The notes beneath the pieces are model-generated. The model worked only from the letters and a program-made list of their open reading frames with translations. It was not told where the DNA came from and did not search any database. From the NCBI RefSeq assembly GCF_000972495.1, contig NZ_LATM01000004.1, forward strand, positions 62,001 through 126,000: a stretch of DNA of 64,000 nucleotides, written 5' to 3'. Every line of letters begins with the position of its first letter. Position 1 is the stretch's first letter. Made by a program: the position numbers and the translations under genes. The stretch comes from Hymenobacter terrenus. GTDB taxonomy: Bacteria > Bacteroidota > Bacteroidia > Cytophagales > Hymenobacteraceae. Below are positions 34,372 through 42,912 of this stretch, piece after piece.

Positions 34372-34473
34372 GAACGCTTGTAGAGACGCCACCCTTGGCG
34401 TCTCGTCACTGAACGATGACAGGCGAATGGCGCGAACGACGAGACGCCAAGGGTGGCGTCTCTACAAGCGTTC
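34372..34473. repeat. REPIN-like paired-hairpin element, copy 2
   Basis: Perfect 36-base arms 34372-34407 and 34438-34473 (outer ends GAACGCTTGTAGAGACGCC) face each other around a 30-base centre holding GAACGATGACAGGCGAATG. Each arm is also a hairpin (GAGACGCCA/TGGCGTCTC). The layout and centre match copy 1 at 12104-12205, while the stem bases differ and remain paired. Confidence 0.88.
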
Positions 34474-34516
34474 TAGGTAACGCAAACTGTTTCTCAGACA
34501 AGGGGAGCTTTCGTTC

Positions 34517-35128
34517 CTATTCCACCTGTCCAGCAGCCGCGTAGTGCAGCGTATCGAATAGTATGAGCTTCTGGGTTCCCACCACTTCGTAGTGCCGCAA
34601 TTGCCCATTCTCCAACTGAAAACGCAGCTGCTTCTGCGCTGAGAAAAGCGGGTTGTTCTGAGCAATAGTAGCCGTTACTTCCTGAGCTATTGCCCCCTGC
34701 TGTACTACTACCAGGCGGACCACCGGTGCGTTGAGTTGGCTGGCCCGGCGGGTGTAAGTACGCCGCAATAGTCCCCCCGGCAGCGCCACCGAATCCACGG
34801 CGTAGACCCCGCGCAAGGCAGCCTTATTGATATCGGCCTGAAAGAAAAGCTGGAGTTCGTCAGCCCACTTCACCGTGGGCACACGCACCATTTCGGGCGG
34901 GTTGCCACGTAGGCTCACGCGTTTGGTCACGGCTGCGTGGCGTTGGGCCAACTGTTCGACCTGTTGGGTCAGCAGCCCTTTAACATCAAAGTAGAGTGGG
35001 CGGCGGGCGGCGGGCGCAGCGGGACCGGCGTCGCCACAGCCTGTAAGGAGCACTGCGCCTACCAGGAGCGGCACCCACTGCAAGTCAACCCACAACACCA
35101 GCCTAAACCCTGTCCTCCACTTACGCAT
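34517..35128 (-). CDS. Hypothetical lipoprotein, 203 aa
   Basis: A signal and lipobox (LLVGAVLLTGC) lie near residue 31, then a linker rich in Ala and Pro. The mature part is a mixed alpha/beta domain with WADELQLFFQADINKAALRG, GLLRRTYTRR, FSAQKQLRFQLENGQLRHYEVVGTQ; no family is recognised. Its start overlaps the last eight bases of gpmI, so the two are translated from one transcript. The neighbour does not suggest a function, since gpmI is a glycolytic gene. Confidence 0.6.
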   Translation of the reverse strand: MRKWRTGFRLVLWVDLQWVPLLVGAVLLTGCGDAGPAAPAARRPLYFDVKGLLTQQVEQLAQRHAAVTKRVSLRGNPPEMVRVPTVKWADELQLFFQADINKAALRGVYAVDSVALPGGLLRRTYTRRASQLNAPVVRLVVVQQGAIAQEVTATIAQNNPLFSAQKQLRFQLENGQLRHYEVVGTQKLILFDTLHYAAAGQVE

Positions 35129-36671
35129 TTGGCACGGTGGCAGCGCTGCGACGTAGCAGGCTCTGGCCCGTCATTTCCGCCGGCTTGGGTAAGCCCATCA
35201 GTTCCAGAATAGTTGGCGCTAAGTCGCCCAGCTTGCCATCGGCCAATGTGCCTGCGTAGTCATTGTCAACCAGAATGCACGGCACCAAGTTGGTAGTATG
35301 CGCGGTATTGGGCGACCCGTCCGCATTACGCATAAACTCGGCGTTGCCGTGGTCGGCAATGATGATGCTGGCGTATCCGGCAGCCAGCGCTACTTCAATC
35401 ACGGCGCGAGTGCAGGCATCAGTAGTTTCCACCGCTTTTACCACGGCTTCGAATACGCCGGTGTGGCCCACCATGTCGGGGTTGGCGAAGTTCAGGACTA
35501 CAAAATCAGCTGATTTAGCTTGCAGCTCCGGTATCAGCGCATCGCGCAAATCGGCGGCGCTCATCTCGGGTTGCAGGTCGTAGGTCGCCACTTTAGGGGA
35601 GGCCCGCATAATACGTTTTTCACCTTCGAATGCGTTTTCGCGGCCGCCCGAAAAGAAGAACGTGACGTGCGGATACTTCTCGGTTTCCGCAATGCGAATT
35701 TGTGTTTTGTGATTCGCAGCCAATACTTCGCCCAACGTGTTGTTGAGATTATCCTTCTCAAAAATTGGCGTTACGCCCGCGAAGGTCTCGTCGTAGTTGG
35801 TTAGGGTGAGGTAGTGCAGGTTCAGACGCTGCATCTGGAAGGCATGCATGTCCTGCTGGGTCAGTACTTCCGTGATTTCGCGGCCGCGGTCGGTGCGGAA
35901 GTTGAAGCACAGCACCACGTCACCCTCCTGAATGGTAGCCAATGGCTGACCATCGGCGCCCGTCTTCACAATAGGCTTCAAAAACTCATCTGTCACCCCT
36001 TCTTTGTACTGCTCCTGAATGGTTTGAATCAGGTTTTGCGAAGGCGTACCGATGCCGTGCACGAGCAGGTCGTAGGCGATTTTCACCCGTTCCCAACGAC
36101 GGTCACGGTCCATGGCATAGTAGCGGCCCACCACCGAGGCGATTTTAGCACCGCTACGTTCTACGTATTGCTCCAGCTCATTGACGTAGCGTACGCCGCT
36201 TTTGGGGTCAGTGTCGCGGCCATCGGTAAAGGCATGCACAAATACCCGCCGCACCCCGGCTTCGTGGGCAATGGTACACAGAGCTTTTACGTGGTCGATG
36301 TGCGAATGCACACCGCCATCTGACAATAGACCGATAAGGTGCAACGGCTTGTCGTTGGCCGTAGCGTACTCGAACGCTTTCACCAAAGCCGGTATTTGTC
36401 CTAGCTTGCGCTCGCGGATGGACTTGCCAATGCGCACCAACTCCTGGTCGACCACGCGGCCTGCCCCAATATTCATGTGGCCCACTTCAGAGTTGCCCAT
36501 CTGGCCCTCGGGCAGGCCCACAGCCTCGCCCGATGCCTGCAACTTGCTGTGGGGAAAGCGTTGCAACAGTTCGCGGTAGAATGGCGCATTAGCCGCATCT
36601 ACCGCTGAAGCCGCTGTATTTGGGGCAATTCCCCATCCATCCAGAATCACCAACAAAACCTTTTTATTCAT
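35121..36671 (-). CDS. gpmI: 2,3-bisphosphoglycerate-independent phosphoglycerate mutase
   Basis: A 516-residue cofactor-independent enzyme interconverting 3- and 2-phosphoglycerate in glycolysis. The start VLLVILDGWGIAP contains the first metal Asp. The nucleophile Ser is in QMGNSEVGHMNIGAGR near residue 61. Later metal ligands appear in NFANPDMVGHTG and IIIADHGNAE, and the substrate-binding arginines in FNFRTDRGREI. Two Mn(II) ions are expected. A TATCTTTA box lies just four bases before the ATG. Confidence 0.96.
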   Translation of the reverse strand: MNKKVLLVILDGWGIAPNTAASAVDAANAPFYRELLQRFPHSKLQASGEAVGLPEGQMGNSEVGHMNIGAGRVVDQELVRIGKSIRERKLGQIPALVKAFEYATANDKPLHLIGLLSDGGVHSHIDHVKALCTIAHEAGVRRVFVHAFTDGRDTDPKSGVRYVNELEQYVERSGAKIASVVGRYYAMDRDRRWERVKIAYDLLVHGIGTPSQNLIQTIQEQYKEGVTDEFLKPIVKTGADGQPLATIQEGDVVLCFNFRTDRGREITEVLTQQDMHAFQMQRLNLHYLTLTNYDETFAGVTPIFEKDNLNNTLGEVLAANHKTQIRIAETEKYPHVTFFFSGGRENAFEGEKRIMRASPKVATYDLQPEMSAADLRDALIPELQAKSADFVVLNFANPDMVGHTGVFEAVVKAVETTDACTRAVIEVALAAGYASIIIADHGNAEFMRNADGSPNTAHTTNLVPCILVDNDYAGTLADGKLGDLAPTILELMGLPKPAEMTGQSLLRRSAATVPNA

Positions 36672-36675
36672 GCCG

Positions 36676-36683
36676 TAAAGATA
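36676..36683 (-). promoter_or_regulatory. Possible -7 promoter box TATCTTTA of gpmI
   Basis: On the minus strand TATCTTTA precedes the gpmI ATG by only four bases. If it is the true -7 box, transcription would begin at or near the start codon, leaving a leaderless mRNA. Confidence 0.35.
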
Positions 36684-36842
36684 CGGCTGGCTCGCTCACG
36701 CGTTGGAAATATCTACCTTCGTATCCGTCATTAACTTTCTGTTTCTCGCACGAACTTTGTAAGGTACCGAACAGGCACAATCACTTCCTGGCACCATTTT
36801 CGCTTGAAATCCGCTGCGTATAACGCATTTACTACCCTAATA

Positions 36843-37244
36843 ATGAAACGCTATTTTTTTAGGATACTATTTCTAGGATGGTTATTCCTGTTTGGTGCTG
36901 GCGCGGCTCATGCGCAGGCCGATAATCTGGGATCTGTTCGCTCGGCACTGCGTAATGGCTCTTCGCGCGAGTTGTCGCAATACCTCGCTCCTACTATTGA
37001 AGTTGGTTTTGATGGTGATAAGCAAGCGTATAACGCTACTCAGGCTGAGATTGTCATCAAGGACTTCTTCTCGAAGAACTCCCCCAGTAATTTCGAATTC
37101 ATCCATCAGGGTGAGAGCAAAGAAGGCATTCAGTATGCCATTGGCCGCTACACTGGCCGCAACGGCACCTACCGCGTCTTTGTGAAACTCAAGCCCTCAC
37201 GCGGCGCTCCACTGATTGATACGCTGGATTTTACGAAAGAATAA
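36843..37244 (+). CDS. DUF4783 domain-containing exported protein
   Basis: A 133-residue protein with a signal peptide (RYFFRILFLGWLFLFGAGAAHA). The mature part matches DUF4783, a Bacteroidota-specific NTF2-like fold: DNLGSVRSALRNGSSRELSQ, LAPTIEVGFDGDKQAYN, AEIVIKDFFSKN and a final YRVFVKLKPSRG. The function is unknown; it is probably periplasmic. ATG 36843 gives the signal at the start. A strong terminator follows directly. Confidence 0.82.
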   Translation: MKRYFFRILFLGWLFLFGAGAAHAQADNLGSVRSALRNGSSRELSQYLAPTIEVGFDGDKQAYNATQAEIVIKDFFSKNSPSNFEFIHQGESKEGIQYAIGRYTGRNGTYRVFVKLKPSRGAPLIDTLDFTKE

Positions 37245-37261
37245 ACGTCCTTCAAGAAATT

Positions 37262-37297
37262 AAAAGTCCCAGTCCTCCCCGGCTGGGACTTTTTTTG
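37262..37297 (+). terminator. Rho-independent terminator
   Basis: The stem AAAAGTCCCAG/CTGGGACTTTT with a ten-base loop is followed by TTTT, 18 bases after the DUF4783 stop. Confidence 0.85.
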
Positions 37298-37400
37298 GCT
37301 GCTGCGTTACGACGAGGGCATTTGGTGGAAGCCAGAGACGATACGCTGGCGTTGGCTGGTTGATATAATCTTGTTGGACAAACCTTAGTTTGAGCCTCAT

Positions 37401-37431
37401 TTTATTCGCCGCGGCAAGGGCTGTACCTTTG
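37401..37431 (+). promoter_or_regulatory. Probable promoter of nadC
   Basis: TTTA at 37401-37404, 19 bases, then TACCTTTG at 37424-37431, close to the TTTG-N19-TAnnTTTG pattern. The GTG start of nadC lies only five bases after the -7 box. Confidence 0.55.
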
Positions 37432-37435
37432 TGTC

Positions 37436-38302
37436 GTGCAAACTCCCACCGCTTCTTACCTCACACCTGAGGCCCTGACCACCTTTATCCGCACGGCCTT
37501 GGCCGAGGATATTGGCGACGGCGACCATTCCGCCCTATCTTCTATTCCAGCCGACGCCCGCAACCGCGCCCACTTGCTGGTAAAAGGCGAAGGTATTCTG
37601 GCCGGCATGGCCCTGGCTGCCCTGATTTTCAAGGAAGTTGACCCTACCCTGCAGCTAACGGCACTTCTCGCCGATGGCAGCCCCGTGAAGCACGGCGATG
37701 TTGCCTTCACCGTTGAAGGCCCCGCTCGCAGCATTTTGACGGCTGAGCGCCTGGTACTCAATTGCATGCAGCGCATGAGCGGCATCGCTACCTACACGGC
37801 CCACCTGAACACCTTGCTGGCCGGCACCACGGCCAAGCTGCTCGACACCCGCAAAACCACCCCAAACTTCCGCATCTGCGAAAAGTGGGCCGTGCTCATT
37901 GGCGGCGGTGTCAACCACCGCTACGGGCTGTTCGATATGATTATTCTGAAGGACAACCACGTAGACTACGCCGGTGGGGTGGCCCAGGCCATTGCCGCGA
38001 CGCACGCCTACCTGAAGAAAACCGGTCGGCAGTTGCCCGTCGAAATTGAAACCCGCTCCTTGGCTGAGGTACAGCAGGCGCTGGACGCGGGCGGCATCAC
38101 CCGCATCATGCTCGATAATATGAGGCCCGAGCAGCTGCGGGAGGCAGTAGCCCTCATTGCCGGGCGCTTCCCAACGGAAGCCAGCGGCGGCATCACCGAG
38201 CAAACTATTGCCGAAATAGCCCGTACTGGCGTCGATTATATTTCCGTGGGGGCCCTCACCCACTCTGTTAAAAGTCTGGATTTAAGTCTAAAAGCCTATT
38301 AA
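37436..38302 (+). CDS. nadC: Nicotinate-nucleotide diphosphorylase (quinolinate phosphoribosyltransferase)
   Basis: A 288-residue enzyme that makes nicotinate mononucleotide from quinolinate and PRPP in NAD synthesis. Features are AEDIGDGDHSALSSI near the N terminus, RLVLNCMQRMSGIAT, LLDTRKTTPNFRICEKWAV, GGGVNHRYGLFDMIILKDNH and the C-terminal EASGGITEQTIAEIARTGVD of the barrel. The length is normal. The start is GTG 37436 with no earlier ATG. It shows a very short or absent leader because the -7 box is five bases upstream. Confidence 0.95.
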   Translation: MQTPTASYLTPEALTTFIRTALAEDIGDGDHSALSSIPADARNRAHLLVKGEGILAGMALAALIFKEVDPTLQLTALLADGSPVKHGDVAFTVEGPARSILTAERLVLNCMQRMSGIATYTAHLNTLLAGTTAKLLDTRKTTPNFRICEKWAVLIGGGVNHRYGLFDMIILKDNHVDYAGGVAQAIAATHAYLKKTGRQLPVEIETRSLAEVQQALDAGGITRIMLDNMRPEQLREAVALIAGRFPTEASGGITEQTIAEIARTGVDYISVGALTHSVKSLDLSLKAY

Positions 38303-38359
38303 AATAGAACATCCTGCTTCGGCAGAGCTCCGCGTGATGTTCCCTATCTATTCTTACCA

Positions 38360-38983
38360 ATGAACCAACCTAACCAACGAGGTGGAGGCGGTGGCTTTCG
38401 CCAGGCGCAGCAGCCTTCGCCACTGGCCATTCGCACCAAAAAAACGCAGCTTACTACCGATGCCTACACTCGCCTGGTGATGGGCGAGGTGTGGAAAAAA
38501 GACTGGGTATACGCGTTGATTCCGTTTGCCCTGGGACTACTGCCAGCCATTTTCCTGCATTCATGGTGGTGGATATTGCTGGCCGTAGTGCTCACCATCC
38601 TGTTTGTATTGTTCCGCTCGGCACAGGTGACGGGCGTGACGCAGATGGAGCAAAGCAAGCCGCTGTTCGAGCGCATGAACTTTGAGATGGATAACAAGCA
38701 GCTCCTCCTGCGTGTGGGCCCCGAAAAGGCGATGCAGCTGACCTGGGACCTAGTAGCCCGCGCCCGCCGCGATGCCGATGCTTACCTGCTTTACCTTAAG
38801 CCCGGCACGCCGCCCGAGGGACTGGCTTCGTGGCGGCTGTGGCTGGCGCGCACGTTTGATGTGCCGGTGTTTTTACATTTGCCCTTGCGCATCTTCAACT
38901 CACCGAACGACTTGAAGCTGTTTGAAGCACTACTTCGTCGCAAAAATCTTTTGCCAACCGAAGCTGGGGCCACAACCGTTTAG
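38360..38983 (+). CDS. Hypothetical YcxB-like membrane protein, 207 aa
   Basis: A glycine- and glutamine-rich N terminus, then two transmembrane helices at about residues 55-95 (YALIPFALGLLPAIFL, WWILLAVVLTILFVLF) forming a hairpin. A cytoplasmic domain follows (FERMNFEMDNKQLLLRVGPE, RDADAYLLYLKPGTPPEGLA, FDVPVFLHLPLRIFNS). The layout of a two-helix hairpin followed by a small beta domain is that of YcxB-type proteins, but this is a weak match. It follows nadC on the same strand after 57 bases, possibly co-transcribed. Confidence 0.62.
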   Translation: MNQPNQRGGGGGFRQAQQPSPLAIRTKKTQLTTDAYTRLVMGEVWKKDWVYALIPFALGLLPAIFLHSWWWILLAVVLTILFVLFRSAQVTGVTQMEQSKPLFERMNFEMDNKQLLLRVGPEKAMQLTWDLVARARRDADAYLLYLKPGTPPEGLASWRLWLARTFDVPVFLHLPLRIFNSPNDLKLFEALLRRKNLLPTEAGATTV

Positions 38984-39092
38984 GCGGTCAGCCGGTATTG
39001 GATGGTCAGTAGTCGGCTGAGATTATTCTACCAATTACTGCGCTCTCGAAGCGGCCTCTCTTGATTTTTATTACCCTGCTAATTTTACCCTG

Positions 39093-39458
39093 ATGAAACT
39101 GACCCCCACCTTGTTGCTGGCCGTTGCCGCTGCTTCTCTGGCCCTGACTTCCTGCAGCAGTGAGCCTTCCGACTGGCGGCCCGACGATAAAGTATCGCTC
39201 GATATGGTTGCGCCCGGCACCCGCCCGAGCGATAATTTCGACCAGAATACCGCCTACGCCCCCAACCAAGCCAAGGGCGGTGCCATCACCAAACCCGTAA
39301 GCTCGGCAGCTGACCTGGACCAGCGCCCGGCTCCGTCGGCAGAATCAACTATTTCGGCCAACGCAGAGGAAGGCATGCGCAAGCGCGGCCAACTGCGCGA
39401 CGCGGGTAAGTCGAGCCAGGCAGATACGGCCGAGAATGGGCATCAGATACAGCGCTAG
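39093..39458 (+). CDS. Small hypothetical lipoprotein, 121 aa
   Basis: A signal and lipobox (LLLAVAAASLALTSC) end near residue 21. The mature part is disordered-looking, rich in Asp, Ser, Ala, Asn and Gln (SSEPSDWRPDDKVS, QNTAYAPNQAKGGAIT). No family is recognised, and no transmembrane segment or repeat is seen. It is flanked by a hypothetical membrane protein and a ZIP transporter, and it ends just before a GGTGGCAGC/GCTGCCACC hairpin. Confidence 0.6.
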   Translation: MKLTPTLLLAVAAASLALTSCSSEPSDWRPDDKVSLDMVAPGTRPSDNFDQNTAYAPNQAKGGAITKPVSSAADLDQRPAPSAESTISANAEEGMRKRGQLRDAGKSSQADTAENGHQIQR

Positions 39459-39488
39459 GCGTTCGGCATCGCGGTACTAATTGTTTGG

Positions 39489-39530
39489 GTGGCAGCTTTG
39501 CCCGCCGATGGCGGTGGTGAGGCTGCCACC
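39489..39530 (+). terminator. Probable terminator hairpin after the small lipoprotein
   Basis: The stem GGTGGCAGC/GCTGCCACC encloses a second small hairpin (CCGCC/GGCGG). It lies 30 bases after the lipoprotein stop. The T-tract is weak. Confidence 0.45.
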
Positions 39531-39540
39531 TTATCAAGTT

Positions 39541-39607
39541 AAGGATGAGGAGTGGGGAATAAGGAATCGGCAAACCGGTAAGCCCTTATTCTCCACTCCT
39601 CATCCTT
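39541..39607. repeat. 24-bp inverted repeat before the ZIP gene
   Basis: The arms 39541-39564 and 39584-39607 (AAGGATGAGGAGTGG... outward) are complementary with one mismatch around a 19-base centre. It ends 12 bases before the ATG of the ZIP transporter, so it covers the expected leader region and may affect expression. Confidence 0.8.
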
Positions 39608-39619
39608 CATTTTTCTCTT

Positions 39620-40369
39620 ATGGGGTTTGCTATTTTTCTGCTACTACTAACGGTGCTGGGCGCGGGGGCCGCGGCGGCCCGGGTGCCAGTAGCACGGGGC
39701 AGCCAGTGGCTGAAGCCACTGCTAGCCTTTAGTGGCGCTTACCTGTTTACGCTCACGATTACGCACATTTTGCCCGAGGCCCTGCAGATGCTGCCCGCGC
39801 ACCCCGAGCGCGTGGGCTATTGGGTGCTGGCGGGCTTTTTCGGGCAGTTGCTGCTCGAAGTGCTTTCGCAGGGTGTGGAGCATGGGCACGTGCATCACGA
39901 GGCGGCTCACGGTCCCCACGATACTGCGGGGCGGGTGCCATTCCTCCTCTTGGGAGCCTTGGTGTTACACTCCATACTAGAGGGCAGCATTCTGGTGCAC
40001 GTTCCGGAAGTGGGACAAATCAGTCAAAATTTCTACGCCATCGTGGTAGGAGTAGCGCTGCACCACATGCCGGCGGCGTTTGCGCTAGCGACACTGCTGC
40101 GGCTGCGGCTCGGCAAATTTCGGCGGGTGTGGCCGTGGCTGCTGGTGTTTGCGTTAGCCTCACCGGTGGGCATTGTGATTAGCAACTACGTGGTGCTATC
40201 GGAGCTACTGCGAGGAGGGCTGTACGCAGCCTTGCTAGGACTGGTAGCAGGCAATTTCTTGCACGTCTCCACCACCATTTTATTCGAAACCAGCCCCGAA
40301 CACCGACTCAATTGGCCCAAGCTCGGTGCCACATTAGCGGGTCTGCTGCTGGCCTTAGCAGTGGCTTAG
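39620..40369 (+). CDS. ZIP family metal transporter
   Basis: A 249-residue inner-membrane protein with about eight hydrophobic helices. Helix 4 has VLHSILEGSIL (HxxxEG) and helix 5 has LHHMPAAFALATLL, the paired metal-site motifs of the ZIP family. A His-rich loop (EHGHVHHEAAHGPHD) between helices 3 and 4 is typical of ZIP metal sensing. It imports zinc, iron or manganese into the cytoplasm; which one cannot be told. It is alone in its unit. Confidence 0.85.
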   Translation: MGFAIFLLLLTVLGAGAAAARVPVARGSQWLKPLLAFSGAYLFTLTITHILPEALQMLPAHPERVGYWVLAGFFGQLLLEVLSQGVEHGHVHHEAAHGPHDTAGRVPFLLLGALVLHSILEGSILVHVPEVGQISQNFYAIVVGVALHHMPAAFALATLLRLRLGKFRRVWPWLLVFALASPVGIVISNYVVLSELLRGGLYAALLGLVAGNFLHVSTTILFETSPEHRLNWPKLGATLAGLLLALAVA

Positions 40370-40480
40370 CGTGGTTTCAGTGTAGATAGCTCCCCCGGGG
40401 ACACCCCACCCAAACCCCTCTTCCCAGAAGAAGGGAGTTTGATATTCAGTCTACTACCTTCAGAATGGCAGTGGCAGCAT

Positions 40481-40804
40481 TTATAATTCCAACACGGGGC
40501 CGCCACCGCGTAAGAACTCTTCTAGCTGACGAACCCGCGCGGTTTCTAAATCGAGCGTAGCCTGGAGTTGCACGAGCCGCTGGCGCATGGTCAGAATGAC
40601 GTCGAGCGCCTCAGTGGGCAGGTTCAGTTCGTGGTGGAGACGAACTAGGCGAGGCAGGTCGTCGGGTTCGTCTACAATGACGGTTTCGGGTGCGGGTGCG
40701 GGGCGTAGCAGGCCCGCTTGCAGAAATTCGTGCACAGTCACCGGATCGAGGCCGTAGCGGGCCGCGCATTCCTGAAAAGTGAGAGTGAGGATGTGGGTTT
40801 CCAT
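40481..40804 (-). CDS. cbpM: Chaperone modulator CbpM
   Basis: A 107-residue MerR-like protein: LTLTFQECAARYGLDPVTVH (helix-turn-helix start), EFLQAGLLRP, LPRLVRLHHELNLPTEALDVI and a C-terminal helix. It pairs with the CbpA-type DnaJ homologue upstream on the same strand, 35 bases away. CbpM binds the J-domain of CbpA and inhibits its co-chaperone and DNA-binding activities. Confidence 0.85.
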   Translation of the reverse strand: METHILTLTFQECAARYGLDPVTVHEFLQAGLLRPAPAPETVIVDEPDDLPRLVRLHHELNLPTEALDVILTMRQRLVQLQATLDLETARVRQLEEFLRGGGPVLEL

Positions 40805-40839
40805 AGCAGGCAGATGCTTAGCTTAAGTCTCTCTTGTTA

Positions 40840-41778
40840 TTACGCTTCCGGGCGAAGGTCCGCCAGCTGCCGAATCAGCTCCTTCTCCTTGTCGGTAAGG
40901 TGCTGGGGCAGCGTTAAATTTAGGCGCAGATACAGGTCGCCGAACTGCCCGGGGTGCTTGTATATGGGGAAGCCCTTGCCGCGCAGACGCAACCGGGTGC
41001 CATTCTGAGTTTCGGGCTTGAGCTTGATTTTTACGGGGCCGCCGAGGGTTTCTACCGTTTGCTCGCCACCCAGCAGGGCTTTGTAGATGCTCACGGGTAC
41101 ATCCTGGGTCAGGTCGTCGCCGGTGCGGACGTAGCGGGCATCAGGCTGAATGCGGAAGGTGATGAGCAGCGAGCCATTAGGGCCACCGTTGCGGCCGGGG
41201 CCGCCCTGGTCGCGCAGCCGGATGGTCTGGCCATCGGCCACCCCCGGCTGAATGGTGAGGCGCAGGTTTTTGCCGTTCACCGTGATGGTGCGCGGACCGC
41301 CGTGGTAGGCATCTTCCAGGCTCAGCTCCAGTTCGGCTTGGTAGTCGGCGCCGGCACCGGGGCGGTTTGCGCCACCGGCGCGTCCGCCCCCCATGTTGCC
41401 AAATAGCGAGCCGAAGAAATCCGAGAAATCCTCCCCCTCGCCAAAAGGGCTGCCTTCGCCGAAGCCGCCGCTGCTCTGCGTGTACTGGCTCCAGTCGAAG
41501 CCGCCTCCGGGCTGGCCGCCGCGGCCCGCGCCACCGCCCGGCTGCTGCTGATAACGCTGCCAGTCAGCCCCAAACTGGTCATATTTTCTCCGCTTTTCGG
41601 GGTCGCTGAGCACCTCGTGAGCCTCGTTTATCTCCTTGAACTTTTGCTCTGCCCCTTTGTCATTCGGGTTCACATCGGGGTGGTGCTGCCGAGCCAGCTT
41701 GCGGTAAGCCTTCTTGATTTGCTCTGCGGTAGCCGTTTTCTCTACCCCCAGCACTTTGTAATAGTCTTTGTAGTCCAC
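40840..41778 (-). CDS. cbpA: DnaJ C-terminal domain protein (CbpA-type co-chaperone)
   Basis: A 312-residue class II J-protein. The J-domain lies at residues 1-68 with HPD in [14 protein letters not shown] Gly-rich linker ([16 protein letters not shown]) follows, then the peptide-binding DnaJ C-terminal domains ([38 protein letters not shown]). There are no zinc-finger cysteines, so it is CbpA-like rather than DnaJ. It stimulates DnaK ATPase. GTG 41778 starts just before [10 protein letters not shown]; the longer ATG frame at 41823 adds 15 poorly conserved residues. It forms an operon with cbpM. Confidence 0.9.
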   Translation of the reverse strand: MDYKDYYKVLGVEKTATAEQIKKAYRKLARQHHPDVNPNDKGAEQKFKEINEAHEVLSDPEKRRKYDQFGADWQRYQQQPGGGAGRGGQPGGGFDWSQYTQSSGGFGEGSPFGEGEDFSDFFGSLFGNMGGGRAGGANRPGAGADYQAELELSLEDAYHGGPRTITVNGKNLRLTIQPGVADGQTIRLRDQGGPGRNGGPNGSLLITFRIQPDARYVRTGDDLTQDVPVSIYKALLGGEQTVETLGGPVKIKLKPETQNGTRLRLRGKGFPIYKHPGQFGDLYLRLNLTLPQHLTDKEKELIRQLADLRPEA

Positions 41779-42303
41779 AGAATTGGTGTGAAGAAGTGGA
41801 AGCTTGGTATAAGAGATGAACACGTGAAGAGCCCTTGAATCAGAAGCTGCCCGATTAGGTGAGGCAATCGCCTAGTCAGGCGAGCTAGATACTCCGTTCG
41901 GTCTCCTTCTACATATTCACAACTCATTACTTTTTCAACGGGCTATGGTTTCAGCCATAGGCGTTGAGACCATCGGTCGGGTTTCTTGATTTTGATTCGC
42001 TGTCTTCCAGCTATGCTCCTACTTAGCGGCCGGCTTTCTTACCTCACCACGAGTAGCAGAAGTCAGGAAGCGAAAGAGAAAGCTTCTATATGGATGAGTA
42101 AAAGCGACCATTAGCGGCCTGAATTAGCCCTTTTTATTGAACGAAGCCTATCTCATAAAGTTAGCTTGGTCTCGGCCGCTAACTTGGCCCCTATTTTGCA
42201 CTTGTAGGTTAACGCTGAGTTAACCGATTTATAGGAGCAGTGTATATTGCACGCCGTAAGCACTTAGCAGTAAGTCTTCATTTATTTATTTTTTCATTTT
42301 TCC
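41779..42303. other. 525-base intergenic region
   Basis: Between the divergent cbpA and the DUF6799-like gene. It holds a small hairpin at 41943-41960 (CTATGG/CCATAG). The right third (about 42200-42300) is AT-rich and should contain the promoter of the secreted protein. I see no tRNA, no coding frame with a usable start, and no long repeat. Confidence 0.6.
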
Positions 42304-42795
42304 ATGAAGTTCTCACCTCTCTTCTGCGGTATTTTCACGCTATTCATCTTAGGTAGCACCGTGGCCCATGCCCAAGGCGGCTTGCCCCCGCGCCGCGGTG
42401 GCATAGCTCCCAAGCCCCGCGCAGCCGCAGCCACCGGAGTTGGCCTGAAAGACGGGTTGACCATGCAAAAAGGCCGGGTCGTGCTTACTGAGGCGGGTAT
42501 CACTAACCCCCTCTCGGCCGATAAGAAACTGATTAATGGCACCACCATCAGCACCACTGGCCTGGTGACGGCGACTGATGGCACCACAACCCAAATGAAC
42601 GAAGGCGACATGGTGTCGCTCACGGGCCGCGTCACCACCCGCTCGTCCATCGTCGAGGCCGACAGCCTGCTCAAAATCAAGGCGTATGACCTAAAATACC
42701 CCGGCAAGCGCAAAAAGATGGAAGCAGAGCGGGAGCGCCGCGAAAAAGCCAAGGCAAAGCGTGAGGAGCAAAAAGCCAAAGCCAAGCGGAAATAA
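42304..42795 (+). CDS. DUF6799-like secreted protein
   Basis: A 163-residue protein with signal KFSPLFCGIFTLFILGSTVAHA. The mature core (VGLKDGLTMQKGRVVLTEAG, LINGTTISTTGLVTATDG, QMNEGDMVSLTGRV) matches the short beta-rich DUF6799 repeat seen in Bacteroidota exported proteins. The C-terminal 35 residues are strongly basic (KRKKMEAERERREKAKAKRE), unusual for an exported protein. The function is unknown; it may bind DNA, polyphosphate or the cell surface. It is alone in its unit. Confidence 0.68.
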   Translation: MKFSPLFCGIFTLFILGSTVAHAQGGLPPRRGGIAPKPRAAAATGVGLKDGLTMQKGRVVLTEAGITNPLSADKKLINGTTISTTGLVTATDGTTTQMNEGDMVSLTGRVTTRSSIVEADSLLKIKAYDLKYPGKRKKMEAERERREKAKAKREEQKAKAKRK

Positions 42796-42882
42796 CACCC
42801 AGCCCTAACCGGCACCGGCCAAGCGCCGCCAAACCTAGCAGTTTGGCGGCACTTGTTTTTCGGGGAGGTGGCCAGAGTCTCC

Positions 42883-42890
42883 TATCTTCG
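42883..42890 (+). promoter_or_regulatory. Possible -7 promoter box TATCTTCG
   Basis: Resembles TAnnTTTG and lies 22 bases before the ATG of the acyltransferase gene. Confidence 0.3.
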
Positions 42891-42912
42891 GGCCCCTTAT
42901 GTACTTCCGCCT

